Shown: positions 8,479 through 17,596, counted from the stretch's first letter. The stretch: DNA of 64,000 bases from Rhizobacter koreensis (GCF_013366375.1 NZ_JABWMJ010000012.1:1-64000); one strand, 5' to 3'. The notes: generated by a model not told the origin, from the letters alone. Program-made: numbers and translations.

Positions 8479-9168
8479 TCAGGGCCGGAACCGGTATCCG
8501 ATCCCCGGCTCGGCCAGCAAGTGCCGCGGCATCGACGCGTCGTCCTCGAGCTTTTTGCGCAGGTTGGACATGTGCACGCGCACGTAATGCGTGTCATCCG
8601 CATGCCCCGGACCCCACACCGCTTTCAACAATTGCTGGTGAGTCACGACGCGGTCGGGCTGTGAGGCCAGGAGCGTGAGCAGCCGGTACTCGATCGGGGT
8701 GAGGTGCAGCGGCTCGCCATCGCGCTCCACCAGCCGCCTCGCCAGATCCAGCGTCGTGCGGCCGAATCGCAGCACCGCGTTCGCCGAGGCCGGGGCAAGC
8801 GCCTGACGCCGCAGCTGGGCCCGCACCCGCGCCAGCAGCTCTGCCGCGCCGAACGGTTTGACGAGGTAGTCGTCGGCCCCTGCGTCGAGCGCGGCGACCT
8901 TCTCCGCCTCGCCGCTGCGGGCCGACAGCACGATGACCGGCGCCTGCGACCAACCACGCAGGTCGCGGATCAGGTCGACCCCATCGCCGTCCGGCAGACC
9001 GAGGTCCACGATGGCCAAGTCCGGGCGCCGGCTGCCTGCCTCGATGAGCCCACGCTGCAGAGTCGACGCCTCGTAGACGTCGTGGCCTTCCGATTCGAGC
9101 GTCATCCGCACGAAGCGGCGGATCTGGGGTTCGTCTTCGACGACAAGGATGCGGGCGCGCAGTTCCAT
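8479..9168 (-). CDS. kdpE: Response regulator KdpE
   Basis: A 229-residue OmpR/PhoB-family response regulator. The receiver domain has acidic residues near position 11-13 (VVEDEPQ), phospho-acceptor Asp55 in AIVDLGLPDGDG, Ser in VLSARSG and Lys in DDYLVKPFG. The C-terminal winged helix includes LTPIEYRLLTLL and HYVRVHMSNLRKKLEDD. The gene follows kdpD with 9 bp between stop and start and is read leftward with it. KdpE activates kdp transcription when phosphorylated by KdpD under potassium limitation. Candidate operators are the repeat arrays at 19604-19652 and 12941-12989. Confidence 0.95.
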   Translation of the reverse strand: MELRARILVVEDEPQIRRFVRMTLESEGHDVYEASTLQRGLIEAGSRRPDLAIVDLGLPDGDGVDLIRDLRGWSQAPVIVLSARSGEAEKVAALDAGADDYLVKPFGAAELLARVRAQLRRQALAPASANAVLRFGRTTLDLARRLVERDGEPLHLTPIEYRLLTLLASQPDRVVTHQQLLKAVWGPGHADDTHYVRVHMSNLRKKLEDDASMPRHLLAEPGIGYRFRP

Positions 9169-9177
9169 GGCGGCATC

Positions 9178-11886
9178 CTAGACCGCGCCGGTGGCTGTCG
9201 TGCTGCCGTCGTCGGCGGGCGGCTCGCCGCGCGGCAGCTCGATCACGAAGCGCGCGCCTTCGATGCCTGCGGGGCCCGAACGGTTCTCGCCACGGATCGT
9301 GCCGCCATGGGCCTGCACGATGGCGCGCGAGATCGCCAACCCGAGGCCGACGCCCGGCGTCGCGCTCTCCTTGCTGCCGCGCTCGAATTTGTCGAACAGC
9401 GCTTCCTCGCGCCCCTGTGGCAGGCCGGGGCCGTGATCGTCGATCGTGATCGTCACGGTCGAAGACGAGGCTGATGCGGTCAGCTCGATCGGACTGCCCG
9501 ACGGTGTGTACTTGGCGGCGTTCTCGAGCAGGTTGACGAGCACGCGCTCCAGGAGGACCGCGTCCACCTGGACCAGCGGCAGGTCGTCGGCAAGAGCCAC
9601 CCGCACGGGGCGAGCCTGCAGCGCCGGAGCGCAGGCGGCCAGCGCGCTGCCGACCACCTCTTCCAGCGGCTGCCACTCGCGACGCATCGGCACTGCACCC
9701 GCCTCGAGCCGGGCCATGTCGAGAAGATTGCCGACCATCTCGCTCATGCGCATCGCCGAATCGCGAATGGCACGGACGACCTCGGCTTGTGGTGCCGGCA
9801 ACGTCGGCGCCGTCATCGTCAGCGCGTCGGCGAGCCCGACCATCGCCGCGAGCGGTGTGCGCAGGTCATGCGAGATCGCCGACAGCAGCGAATTGCGGAG
9901 CCGCTCCGATTCGATCTGCACCGTGCTCTCTTGCGCCACGTCGATGTAGTGGATGCGTTCCAGCGAGATCGCCAGCAGCGAGGCGCACGTGTCGAGCAGC
10001 CGGCGCTGGTCGGGTCCCAGGGTGGCGCGATTCTCCGGCTCCACGGCCAGCACGCCGCGCACCCGCATGGGCGCCTTCAGCGGCAGCACCAGGCAGGCGC
10101 TCGCCGCAAGGGTGTCGGTGCCGAAGCCGGCCGGCTCGCCGCGGTCGAACGACCACTGCGCCACCGCGTTGTCCACCGCCGCGCAGCCGCCGGGCAGGGC
10201 GACCAGTCGATCGTGCTCGTCGGCCGCGAGCAAGGTGGCGCGTGCCTTGAATTCGGCCGCGAGGAAGCGGGCGCCGATCTCGGCCACCTGCGTGGGCAGC
10301 AGCGCGGCCGAAAGGTCACGCGACATCTCGTACAGGCCGCGCATGCGGTGCTCGCGCTGCGTTGCGGCCTGGGCCTGTACCTTGAGCCCGGCGGTGAGCT
10401 GGCTGATGGCCAGTGCCACTACCAGCATCACCGCGAAGGTGACCAGGTACTGCACGTCACTCACCGCGAACGAGAAGCGTGGCGGCACGAAGAACCAGTC
10501 GAACAGCCCGACGCCGACGAACGCCGCCACCACCGCAGGTCCGCGCCCATGGACCCACCCGACGCCGACCACGGCGAGCAGGAAGATCATCACGATGTTG
10601 GTCAACTCCAGCCAGCCGAGCAGCGGCGTCGCCAGGAGGGCGGTGGCCCCGCAGGCGAGCACCGCGGTGGCGTACCCGCGCCACGGGAACTCGCCGATGT
10701 CCGCGGACGCCTCGGCGCGCGGTACATTGTCGCGGGCGCCGGCGGGTGGGGCCACCTGCACCACGTCGAGGTCCTCGGCAAGCGCGCCGATGCGATCCGA
10801 CGTCGAGCGCTGCCATGGCCAGCGCCGGGTGGTACGACCGATCACGAGCCTCGCGAGATTGTGCTCGCGGGCATAGCGAACCAGCGCGGCGGGCGCTTCG
10901 GGGGCGGACGGAGTCGCCGCGGTCGCCCCCAGTTCCTCGGCCAGCTTGAGCACGCGCAAGGCCTGCTTGCGACGCCCGGCCGGAAGACGTTGCACGGCGG
11001 GTGTCTCCACATGCACGGCATGCCATGCCACGTCGAGCTGCGCCGCCAGCCGGGCACAGGCGCGCACCACCTTTTCGCCGCTCGCGCCCACGCCCACGCA
11101 GGCCAGCAGCGCCTCGCGGTTGGGCCACACCGCCTCGACCGAGCTGCGGCGGCGCCAGGCCTGCATCTGGTCGTCCACGCGGTCGGCGGTGCGGCGCAAG
11201 GTCAGCTCGCGCAAGACCAGCAGGTTGCCCTTGCGGAAGAAGTTGGCCGAGGCGCGCTCGGCCTGCTGGGGGATGTAGACCTTGCCGGCCTTGAGCCGCC
11301 CAAGCAGCTCGTCGGGCGGCAGATCGACCACCACGACTTCGTCGGCCTCGTCGAACACCCGGTCCGGTACCGTCTCCCAGACCCGGATGCCGGTGATGCC
11401 GCTGACGATGTCGTTCAGGCTCTCCAGGTGCTGGACGTTCATCGTCGTCCAGACGTCGACGCCGGAGGCCAGCAGTTCCTCCACGTCCTGCCAGCGCTTG
11501 CGGTGTCGCGATCCGGGCGCGTTGTGGTGCGCGAGTTCGTCGAGCAGCACCAGCGGATCGGCCTGGGCGCGCGCCCATGCCAGCGCCGCATCGAGGTCGA
11601 ACTCCTGCAGCGTGCGGTCCCGGTAGGTCACGCTCTTCAGGGGCAAGCGTGGCAGGTCGCGCGCCATCGCCTCGGTCTCGGCGCGGCCGTGGGTCTCGAC
11701 CAGCCCGACGATCAGCGTGACGCCCTGGCTCCGGGCGGCGCGCGCCGCAGCGAGCATCGCGTAGGTCTTGCCGACGCCCGCCGACGCGCCGAAGAAGATC
11801 TTGAGCCGGCCGCGCCGCTCGCGGGCCTCGTCTCGCTGGACCTGCTGCAGGAGCTGGTCGGGGTCGGGGCGGTCGTCGCCGGTCAT
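9178..11886 (-). CDS. kdpD: Potassium sensor histidine kinase KdpD
   Basis: A 902-residue KdpD. The N-terminal KdpD domain has a Walker-type GASAGVGKTYAML near residues 33-45 and LLDELAHHNAPGSRHRKRW. A universal-stress-like domain follows, then four membrane helices (DUF4118, around GYATAVLACGATALLATPLL), a GAF-like region, HisKA with SAISHDLRTPLAAMVGLAD, and a HATPase domain with N and G boxes (NLLENAAKYTPSG, GVGLGLAISRAIV). It senses potassium supply and turgor and phosphorylates KdpE. ATG at 11886 is chosen as family homology starts soon after; longer frames run into corA. It starts 2 bp after the corA stop, so the three genes corA-kdpD-kdpE form a tight unit. Confidence 0.95.
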   Translation of the reverse strand: MTGDDRPDPDQLLQQVQRDEARERRGRLKIFFGASAGVGKTYAMLAAARAARSQGVTLIVGLVETHGRAETEAMARDLPRLPLKSVTYRDRTLQEFDLDAALAWARAQADPLVLLDELAHHNAPGSRHRKRWQDVEELLASGVDVWTTMNVQHLESLNDIVSGITGIRVWETVPDRVFDEADEVVVVDLPPDELLGRLKAGKVYIPQQAERASANFFRKGNLLVLRELTLRRTADRVDDQMQAWRRRSSVEAVWPNREALLACVGVGASGEKVVRACARLAAQLDVAWHAVHVETPAVQRLPAGRRKQALRVLKLAEELGATAATPSAPEAPAALVRYAREHNLARLVIGRTTRRWPWQRSTSDRIGALAEDLDVVQVAPPAGARDNVPRAEASADIGEFPWRGYATAVLACGATALLATPLLGWLELTNIVMIFLLAVVGVGWVHGRGPAVVAAFVGVGLFDWFFVPPRFSFAVSDVQYLVTFAVMLVVALAISQLTAGLKVQAQAATQREHRMRGLYEMSRDLSAALLPTQVAEIGARFLAAEFKARATLLAADEHDRLVALPGGCAAVDNAVAQWSFDRGEPAGFGTDTLAASACLVLPLKAPMRVRGVLAVEPENRATLGPDQRRLLDTCASLLAISLERIHYIDVAQESTVQIESERLRNSLLSAISHDLRTPLAAMVGLADALTMTAPTLPAPQAEVVRAIRDSAMRMSEMVGNLLDMARLEAGAVPMRREWQPLEEVVGSALAACAPALQARPVRVALADDLPLVQVDAVLLERVLVNLLENAAKYTPSGSPIELTASASSSTVTITIDDHGPGLPQGREEALFDKFERGSKESATPGVGLGLAISRAIVQAHGGTIRGENRSGPAGIEGARFVIELPRGEPPADDGSTTATGAV

Positions 11887-11888
11887 TC

Positions 11889-12854
11889 CTAGAGCCACCC
11901 CGCGCGCTTGAAGCGCCAGAACAGGATGCCCGCGGCGCCGGCGATCGCGCCCAGCGCCATCGGATAGCCCCAGGCCCACTTCAGCTCGGGCATGTGCTCG
12001 AAGTTCATGCCCCAGATGCCGGCCAGCGCGGTCGACACCGCGAAGATCGCCGCCCACGCCGCCAGCCGTTTGGTGGTCTCCGACTCCTCGATCGTCACCA
12101 TCGACAGGTTCACCTGGATCGCGGTGCCGATGGTGTCGCGGATCGCGTCGACCGCCGTGTTGATGCGCGCAAGGTGGTCCTCGATGTCGCGGAAGAACTC
12201 CTGGCTGTGCGCGCAGACCGCGGGCACACGGCCGCCGTGCAGCTTGCCCGTCACCTCCAGCAGCGGCGCCACCGCATGGCGCAGCACCGTCGCGCGCCGT
12301 TTCAGCGCATACAGGCGCTGGATGTTCCAGCGCGCCGCTCCACGATCGAAGATGGCGCCCTCGATCTCCTCGAGGTCGCTATCCATCGCATCGATGAGCG
12401 GAAAGTAGCGGTCGATCACGGAGTCCATCAGCGCATAAAGCACGAAGCCGGAGCCCTGCTTCAGGTGCTCCGGCTCGCGCTCGCAGCGCTCGCGTACGCC
12501 GAGGAAGCCGTGGGCGCTGTGATTGCGCACCGAGAGCACGAAGTTGGCGCCGACGAAGATGGCCACCTCGCCCATCTCCAGGCCGTCGGACCGAGCCTCG
12601 GGCAGCTTCATCACGACGAAGAGCGTGTCGCCGTACTCCTCGATCTTGGGCCGCTGATGTCCGTGCCGCGCATCCTCGATCGCGAGCTCGTGCAGGTCGA
12701 ACTCGTGCTGCAGCTGGCGCAGCTCGTCATCGGTGGCATCGCGCAGTGCGACCCAGACGAAGCAGCGCGGCCTCGCCACCCACTCCTCGATGTCGTCGAT
12801 GGGAATGTCGGCCAACTTGCGGCCGTCCTCGTAGGCGACGCAGTTGATCAGCAT
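11889..12854 (-). CDS. corA: CorA-family magnesium/divalent cation channel
   Basis: A 321-residue CorA-type channel. The large cytoplasmic N-terminal domain (LINCVAYEDGRKLADIPIDD, then VAIFVGANFVLSVRNH) ends in two C-terminal membrane helices separated by the signature GMN in GIWGMNFEHMPEL. The second helix is GYPMALGAIAGAAGILFW. CorA pentamers carry Mg2+ (also Co2+, Ni2+) across the inner membrane. The start at 12854 fits family length; upstream extension would enter the repeat array. corA lies directly upstream of kdpDE, so magnesium transport and the potassium sensor appear co-transcribed, and the 12941-12989 array lies 87 bp upstream. Confidence 0.93.
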   Translation of the reverse strand: MLINCVAYEDGRKLADIPIDDIEEWVARPRCFVWVALRDATDDELRQLQHEFDLHELAIEDARHGHQRPKIEEYGDTLFVVMKLPEARSDGLEMGEVAIFVGANFVLSVRNHSAHGFLGVRERCEREPEHLKQGSGFVLYALMDSVIDRYFPLIDAMDSDLEEIEGAIFDRGAARWNIQRLYALKRRATVLRHAVAPLLEVTGKLHGGRVPAVCAHSQEFFRDIEDHLARINTAVDAIRDTIGTAIQVNLSMVTIEESETTKRLAAWAAIFAVSTALAGIWGMNFEHMPELKWAWGYPMALGAIAGAAGILFWRFKRAGWL

Positions 12855-12940
12855 GCGGAAGTCGCCAGGTGGTGAGCCGAAGTGGATAGCGCGGCATCTT
12901 CCCATGGCCGCTGCGGCGCCGGCAGGACCCGCGGCGCCGA

Positions 12941-12989
12941 CTTGACGCGTTCTTGATTGCCCGGCGACGAAACTTGACGGCGGCTTGAC
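12941..12989 (+). promoter_or_regulatory. Four-site CTTGAY direct-repeat array, candidate KdpE operator (corA / amidotransferase intergenic)
   Basis: Half-sites CTTGAC (12941), CTTGAT (12952), CTTGAC (12973) and CTTGAC (12984) are spaced 11, 21 and 11 bp, so all lie on one DNA face. This spacing is typical of OmpR/PhoB-family operators. The kdp operon promoter carries the same pattern with the same spacing. A possible -10 (TAGATT, 13001-13006) lies 11 bp beyond the last site and points to the gene starting at 13052. The array may also act on the divergent corA-kdpDE unit. Binding by KdpE is inferred. Confidence 0.7.
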
Positions 12990-13051
12990 GGCGGCGCGCC
13001 TAGATTGATCGTTCCGCCACCGACGACGCGCCACCGTCGCGCGCCTTGCGC

Positions 13052-13780
13052 ATGAAACCGATCGCGATCTTCCAGCACGACGACACGCAGCGTCCGGGCT
13101 TTCTGAAGCAGACGCTCGAGGAGCTGGGCATCGAACAGCGCACCTTCGTTCCCGAGGCCGACCCGGGCTACGTGCCGCGCGATGCGCGCGACTTCAGCGG
13201 CATCGTGCTGCTCGGCAGCAACCGCAGCGTCAACGATCCGCTCTCCTGGATCGAACGCGAAGCGCGCCTGGTGCGGGCGGCGATGGACGCCGACATTCCC
13301 GTGCTCGGTCACTGCTTCGGTGCGCAGCTGATGGCGCGCGCGCTCGGCGCGGTGGTCTGCCGCAATGCCTGGCCCGACATCGGGTGGTCGCGGCTGCGCG
13401 CGGTGCCGGCCGGGCGGGGAGTGTTCGCACAACCCGAGGTTTGGGCGTTCAACTGGCATTACGAAACGTTCGCGATTCCGCCCGGCGCGCAACGGCTGCT
13501 GACCAGCGCGCATTGCATGAACAAGGCCTTTGCGATCGGCAAACACCTGGCTTTCCAGTGCCACTTCGAGGTCACCGAGGACATCGTGCGCGAATGGCTC
13601 GACGGCTCGGCGAACGAGCTGCTGGCAGCCAGCGGACCCGCCGTGCAGCAACGTGATGCCATCCTGGCGCAGCTGCCGCACGTGCTGCCCGCCGTGCACG
13701 CTGCGGCGGGCCGGATCTACCGTCGTTGGGCCCTGGGCTTGGCCCGCCCGCCGCTGGTGAGCGTCGGCGGGGGCTCCTGA
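13052..13780 (+). CDS. Class I glutamine amidotransferase-like protein
   Basis: A 242-residue stand-alone GATase1 domain, related to the C-terminal part of GMP synthase (often annotated as GMP synthase-like glutamine amidotransferase). Catalytic triad candidates are Cys88 in VLGHCFGAQLMARALGA, and His171 and Glu173 in AFQCHFEVTED. Such proteins release ammonia from glutamine or act on gamma-glutamyl compounds; the acceptor here is unknown. ATG at 13052 is preferred over an in-frame TTG two codons upstream. The gene diverges from corA-kdpDE and sits 62 bp downstream of the CTTGAY array, which suggests it belongs to the KdpE regulon. Glutamate is the usual counter-ion of potassium, so a link is plausible but unproven. 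Confidence 0.85.
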   Translation: MKPIAIFQHDDTQRPGFLKQTLEELGIEQRTFVPEADPGYVPRDARDFSGIVLLGSNRSVNDPLSWIEREARLVRAAMDADIPVLGHCFGAQLMARALGAVVCRNAWPDIGWSRLRAVPAGRGVFAQPEVWAFNWHYETFAIPPGAQRLLTSAHCMNKAFAIGKHLAFQCHFEVTEDIVREWLDGSANELLAASGPAVQQRDAILAQLPHVLPAVHAAAGRIYRRWALGLARPPLVSVGGGS

Positions 13781-13785
13781 ACACC

Positions 13786-14001
13786 TCATCGTCCGGCCTT
13801 GCGCGGCGCGGCCGCTGCGGCGGCCGGGCGGCCGCGCGCGCCGCGTCCAGGAGCGTCGTGCGTGCCCCGAGTGCGGCGTCGGCGGCGGCCGGCGCCGGGT
13901 GTCTGCCGCTCGCGCGCGCCGCGCCCGATCAGCCACCACGCCAGGAGCAGCGGTGCCAAGACCGTCAGCAGCGACAGCAAAGCGCCGATCCAGTCGTCCA
14001 T
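13786..14001 (-). CDS. Possible small membrane protein downstream of kdpC
   Basis: A 71-residue frame with one strong hydrophobic helix near the N-terminus (IGALLSLLTVLAPLLLAWWL) and a long Arg/Gly/Ala-rich tail. It starts 33 bp after the kdpC stop on the same strand and could be the last gene of the kdp operon. No ribosome binding site is obvious and no family is recognised. The basic tail may only reflect GC-rich composition. Treat as a candidate. Confidence 0.4.
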   Translation of the reverse strand: MDDWIGALLSLLTVLAPLLLAWWLIGRGARERQTPGAGRRRRRTRGTHDAPGRGARGRPAAAAAAPRKAGR

Positions 14002-14034
14002 GGAGGGGCGTACAGGTGCTCGACGCCGCAGGTC

Positions 14035-14682
14035 TTATTGGCCCGTGCCGCGCACGCCGTCGAGCGCCAGGTTGAGCTTCAACGCGTGCACGCGCGGCTC
14101 GCCGATGAAGCCGAGCACCGGCCGTTCGGTGTGCTGCTCCACGAGCGCATGCACGCGTGCGGCGGGCAGCCCGCGTACGCGGGCCACGCGCGCGACTTGG
14201 TAATCCGCGGCGGCACGGCTGATGTGTGGATCGAGCCCGCTGGCCGAGGCGGTAACCAGGTCCACGGGCACCGGTTCGGTGTTGCCCGGATCGGCCGCTC
14301 GCAGCGCGCCGATGCGCGCCTTCACCGCCTCGGCCAGCGCCGGATTGCTCGGGCCGAGGTTCGAGCCGCCGGAGTTGGCGGCGTTGTACGGCATCGGCAC
14401 CGTGGCCGACGGGCGGCTCCAGAAAAATCCCGGGTCGTTGAACGGTTGGCCGATGAGTTCCGAACCGACAGCCTTGCCGTCGCGGGCGATCAGGCTGCCG
14501 TTGGCGGCATGCGGAAACACGAGTTGCGCCACGCCGGTGGTCGCGATCGGGTACAGCAATCCGGTCACGGCTGAAAGCACAACGAACAGCGTGAGCGCTG
14601 GCCGCAGCAGCGCAGGGCGGCGCTCGACTGATTTCGCATCGGCAGCCGCCGCGAGGGAATGGGTATTGAGAGTGTTGTTCAT
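14035..14682 (-). CDS. kdpC: Potassium-transporting ATPase subunit C (KdpC)
   Basis: A 215-residue KdpC. A single N-terminal membrane helix (LLRPALTLFVVLSAVTGLLY) is followed by a periplasmic domain with the hallmark GKAVGSELIGQPFNDPGFFW, RPSATVPMPYNAANSGGSN, DLVTASASGLDPHIS and a VHALVEQHT stretch. KdpC is an essential stabilising subunit of the high-affinity K+ P-type ATPase KdpFABC in the inner membrane. It begins 23 bp after the stop of the porin gene that separates it from kdpB. Confidence 0.95.
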   Translation of the reverse strand: MNNTLNTHSLAAAADAKSVERRPALLRPALTLFVVLSAVTGLLYPIATTGVAQLVFPHAANGSLIARDGKAVGSELIGQPFNDPGFFWSRPSATVPMPYNAANSGGSNLGPSNPALAEAVKARIGALRAADPGNTEPVPVDLVTASASGLDPHISRAAADYQVARVARVRGLPAARVHALVEQHTERPVLGFIGEPRVHALKLNLALDGVRGTGQ

Positions 14683-14705
14683 GGCCGAAGCCTTCCTGAA
14701 GGCAA

Positions 14706-15467
14706 TCAGAACGTGGCTTTGACGCCGATCACGACACCGGTCCTGCCCAGAAACCGGGTGCTGTTGGCGCTGCCGCCGGGCACGTAGAAGTCCTTGTCGG
14801 CGTCGGTGCCGACGAGCGCGATGCTCGGCACGATGCCGTTGAAGTCCCTGCTGACGGTGAGCGACCAGTCGGTGTAGCTGGCGAAGTCGAGGTGGCGCAC
14901 CTTCTGCCGGCCGACGTGGGGCGTCACCATGACGCCGCCACCGGCATCGAAGCTCGCGCTCAGGTCGAGGTACCAGCTGCCCTTGGTGTCGCGGCCGTTG
15001 GCGAAGTCGTAGTTGCCGAAAAGGTTGGTGGTGGCGACCCACAGCTTTGCGGTGGCCGGGCCGAACGCGAGCGCGCCGTAGGCCTCGGTGGTGTTCGGGT
15101 TCTTGAACGCCGCGTTCCACTGGCGCGTGCGCGCGCGGGGGTATACGTACTGCACCACGCCGACGTCGAAGTTCAGGCCCTTGACGAGTTCCCCCTTGTA
15201 GCCGCCGTAGAGGTCGATCTCGACCTTCGCGTCGCCGTAGGCGTCGTCGATCCACTTGATCGTCGAGCCCCACGCGCCGACGTAGAAGCCGCTCGCGTGG
15301 CTCCAGTCGACACCGGCCTGCAGGGCCGGCTTCAGGCGCGTCTGCGAGATGCCGCGATAGCGGTAGTCGCTGACGGCGCCGACGTTGAAGGTCAGATCGG
15401 CGGAGGCTGCGCTAGGCAGCAGGGCGGCGCCGGCGATGCCCAGCGAACGCGGCAGGGTGAACGGCAT
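14706..15467 (-). CDS. TorF-family putative outer-membrane porin in kdp operon
   Basis: A 253-residue secreted beta-barrel candidate. After a signal peptide (LGIAGAALLPSAASA) it reads LTFNVGAVSDYRYRGISQT, the signature of the Gcw_chp/TorF-like family (TIGR02001), and ends in ...GVKATF with the terminal Phe typical of outer-membrane proteins. Alternating Tyr/Trp-rich strands (FYVGAWGSTIKW, VEIDLYGGYKGE) support a barrel. It lies between kdpB (stop 40 bp upstream) and kdpC (23 bp downstream) on the same strand, so it should be co-expressed with the potassium pump. A role in letting K+ or another solute across the outer membrane is inferred. Confidence 0.85.
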   Translation of the reverse strand: MPFTLPRSLGIAGAALLPSAASADLTFNVGAVSDYRYRGISQTRLKPALQAGVDWSHASGFYVGAWGSTIKWIDDAYGDAKVEIDLYGGYKGELVKGLNFDVGVVQYVYPRARTRQWNAAFKNPNTTEAYGALAFGPATAKLWVATTNLFGNYDFANGRDTKGSWYLDLSASFDAGGGVMVTPHVGRQKVRHLDFASYTDWSLTVSRDFNGIVPSIALVGTDADKDFYVPGGSANSTRFLGRTGVVIGVKATF

Positions 15468-15507
15468 GTGGGGCTTTCGAGAAGATCTGGGACGGCCGAG
15501 CGCGCCG

Positions 15508-17586
15508 TCACGACAGGCCGAGTGCGGCCAGCACGACGTCGATCAGCTTGATTCCGATGAACGGCACGATCACGCCACCGAGTCCGTAGACCAGCAGATT
15601 GCGGCGCAGGAGCGTGGCCGCGCCGACCGCGCGATAGGTCACGCCTTTCAGGGCGAGCGGGATCAGCACGACGATGATCAGCGCGTTGAAGATCACCGCC
15701 GACAGGATCGCCGACGTCGGGCTCGCGAGCTGCATCACGTTGAGCGCGCCGAGCTGCGGGTACGTGGCGACGAAGGCTGCCGGGATGATGGCGAAATACT
15801 TCGCAAGGTCGTTCGCGATCGAGAACGTCGTCAGCGAGCCGCGCGTCATCAGCATCTGCTTGCCGGTTTCGACGATCTCGATCAGCTTGGTGGGGTTACT
15901 GTCGAGGTCGACCATGTTGCCGGCCTCCTTGGCGGCCTGGGTGCCGGTGTTCATCGCCACCGCGACGTCGGCCTGCGCCAGCGCGGGGGCGTCGTTGGTG
16001 CCGTCGCCGGTCATCGCGACCAGCCGGCCAGCGGCCTGATGCTCGCGGATCAGCTTGAGCTTGGCCTCGGGCGTGGCTTCGGCGAGGAAGTCGTCGACGC
16101 CGGCCTCGGCCGCGATCGCCGCGGCCGTGAGACGGTTGTCGCCGGTCACCATCACGGTCTTGATGCCCATGCGGCGCAGCTCGGCGAAGCGCTCCTTGAT
16201 GCCGCCTTTGACGATGTCCTTGAGCTCGACCACGCCGAGCACGCGCGCATCGTCGGCCACGACGAGCGGCGTGCTGCCGCGGCGCGAGACGTCGTCGACG
16301 GTGGCCTGTAGTGCCGGCGGAAAGCTGCCGCCCAGCGACTCCACGTGCTTGCGGATCGCGTCGGCCGCGCCCTTGCGCAGCAGGCGCGCGCGGCCGGCCG
16401 AGTCCTGCAGGTCCGCACCGCTCATCCGCGTCTGTGCGGTGAAGTGGACGAAGCTCGCGCCGAGTGCGGCGACGTCGCGCTCGCGCAGCTGGAACTTCTG
16501 CTTGGCCAGCACGACGATGCTGCGACCCTCGGGAGTTTCGTCGGCCAGCGACGCGAGCTGCGCCGCGTCGGCAAGGGCCGCTTCCTTGACGCCTGCGGCG
16601 GGGATGAACGCGCTGGCCTGGCGGTTGCCGAGCGTGATGGTGCCGGTCTTGTCGAGCAGCAGCACGTCGACGTCGCCGGCGGCTTCAACCGCGCGGCCCG
16701 ACGTGGCGATGACGTTGGCCTGCATCATCCGGCTCATGCCGGCCACGCCGATGGCGCTCAGCAGCCCGGCGATCGTCGTCGGGATCAGGCAGACCAGCAG
16801 GGCGACGAGAATCACGAGGCTGACCGGCTGGCCGGCGCCGACGGCCTGCACGCCGAACGCCGAGAACGGCAGCAGCGTCACGACCACCCCGAGGAAGACG
16901 ATGGTCAGCGCGACCAGCAGAATGGTCAGCGCAATCTCGTTGGGCGTCTTCTGTCGCTTCGCGTTCTCGACCATCGCGATCATGCGGTCGACGAAGGTTT
17001 CGCCCGGGTTGACGACGACGCGTACGACGATCCAGTCCGACAGCACCCGGGTGCCGCCGGTCACCGCCGAAAAGTCGCCGCCCGATTCGCGGATCACCGG
17101 CGCCGATTCACCGGTGATCGCGCTTTCGTCGACCGAGGCGACGCCGTCGATCACTTCGCCGTCGGCGGGAATGGTGTCGCCGGCCTCGATGAGCACGATG
17201 TGGCCCTTGCGCAGGCTGTCGGCCTCGGTCGGGTGCCAGTGCATTGAGGTGCGCGGCTCGCCGCGGCGGTACTCGCCTTCGAGCTTCTTCGCCCAGGTCT
17301 GCTTCTTCAAGCCGCGCAGCGACGAGGCCTGCGCTTTGCTGCGGCCCTCCGCCAGCGCCTCGGCGAAATTGGCGAACAGCACGGTGAACCACAGCCACAC
17401 CGCCACGCCGATCGTGAAGACGTCGGGCCTGGCCGCGGCCAGCGCCGTGGTGAAGGCGCTGCCGACATAGACGACGAACATCACGGGGTTGCGCCACTGC
17501 ACGCGCGGGTCGAGCTTCTTGAAGGCGTCGGCGACGGCCGGGGCCATCAGCGCCGGGTCGAACAGGGTCAGGGTCTTGCGGGTCAT
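15508..17586 (-). CDS. kdpB: Potassium-transporting ATPase ATP-binding subunit B (KdpB)
   Basis: A 692-residue P-type ATPase, the energy-coupling subunit of KdpFABC. Visible are the actuator motif (DESAITGESAPV), phosphorylation site (LLLDKTGTITLGNRQ), the KGA nucleotide-binding segment (LLRKGAADAIRKH), and the hinge motif (AMTGDGTNDAPALAQADVAV). Helices flank these at expected places. The length matches KdpB (about 680-700). The gene starts 10 bp after the kdpA stop. Confidence 0.97.
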   Translation of the reverse strand: MTRKTLTLFDPALMAPAVADAFKKLDPRVQWRNPVMFVVYVGSAFTTALAAARPDVFTIGVAVWLWFTVLFANFAEALAEGRSKAQASSLRGLKKQTWAKKLEGEYRRGEPRTSMHWHPTEADSLRKGHIVLIEAGDTIPADGEVIDGVASVDESAITGESAPVIRESGGDFSAVTGGTRVLSDWIVVRVVVNPGETFVDRMIAMVENAKRQKTPNEIALTILLVALTIVFLGVVVTLLPFSAFGVQAVGAGQPVSLVILVALLVCLIPTTIAGLLSAIGVAGMSRMMQANVIATSGRAVEAAGDVDVLLLDKTGTITLGNRQASAFIPAAGVKEAALADAAQLASLADETPEGRSIVVLAKQKFQLRERDVAALGASFVHFTAQTRMSGADLQDSAGRARLLRKGAADAIRKHVESLGGSFPPALQATVDDVSRRGSTPLVVADDARVLGVVELKDIVKGGIKERFAELRRMGIKTVMVTGDNRLTAAAIAAEAGVDDFLAEATPEAKLKLIREHQAAGRLVAMTGDGTNDAPALAQADVAVAMNTGTQAAKEAGNMVDLDSNPTKLIEIVETGKQMLMTRGSLTTFSIANDLAKYFAIIPAAFVATYPQLGALNVMQLASPTSAILSAVIFNALIIVVLIPLALKGVTYRAVGAATLLRRNLLVYGLGGVIVPFIGIKLIDVVLAALGLS

Positions 17587-17596
17587 GGCGCGTGTC

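Noticed and set aside
9787..11892. Plus-strand open frame of about 700 codons
   Set aside because: Antisense to kdpD; no recognisable domain.
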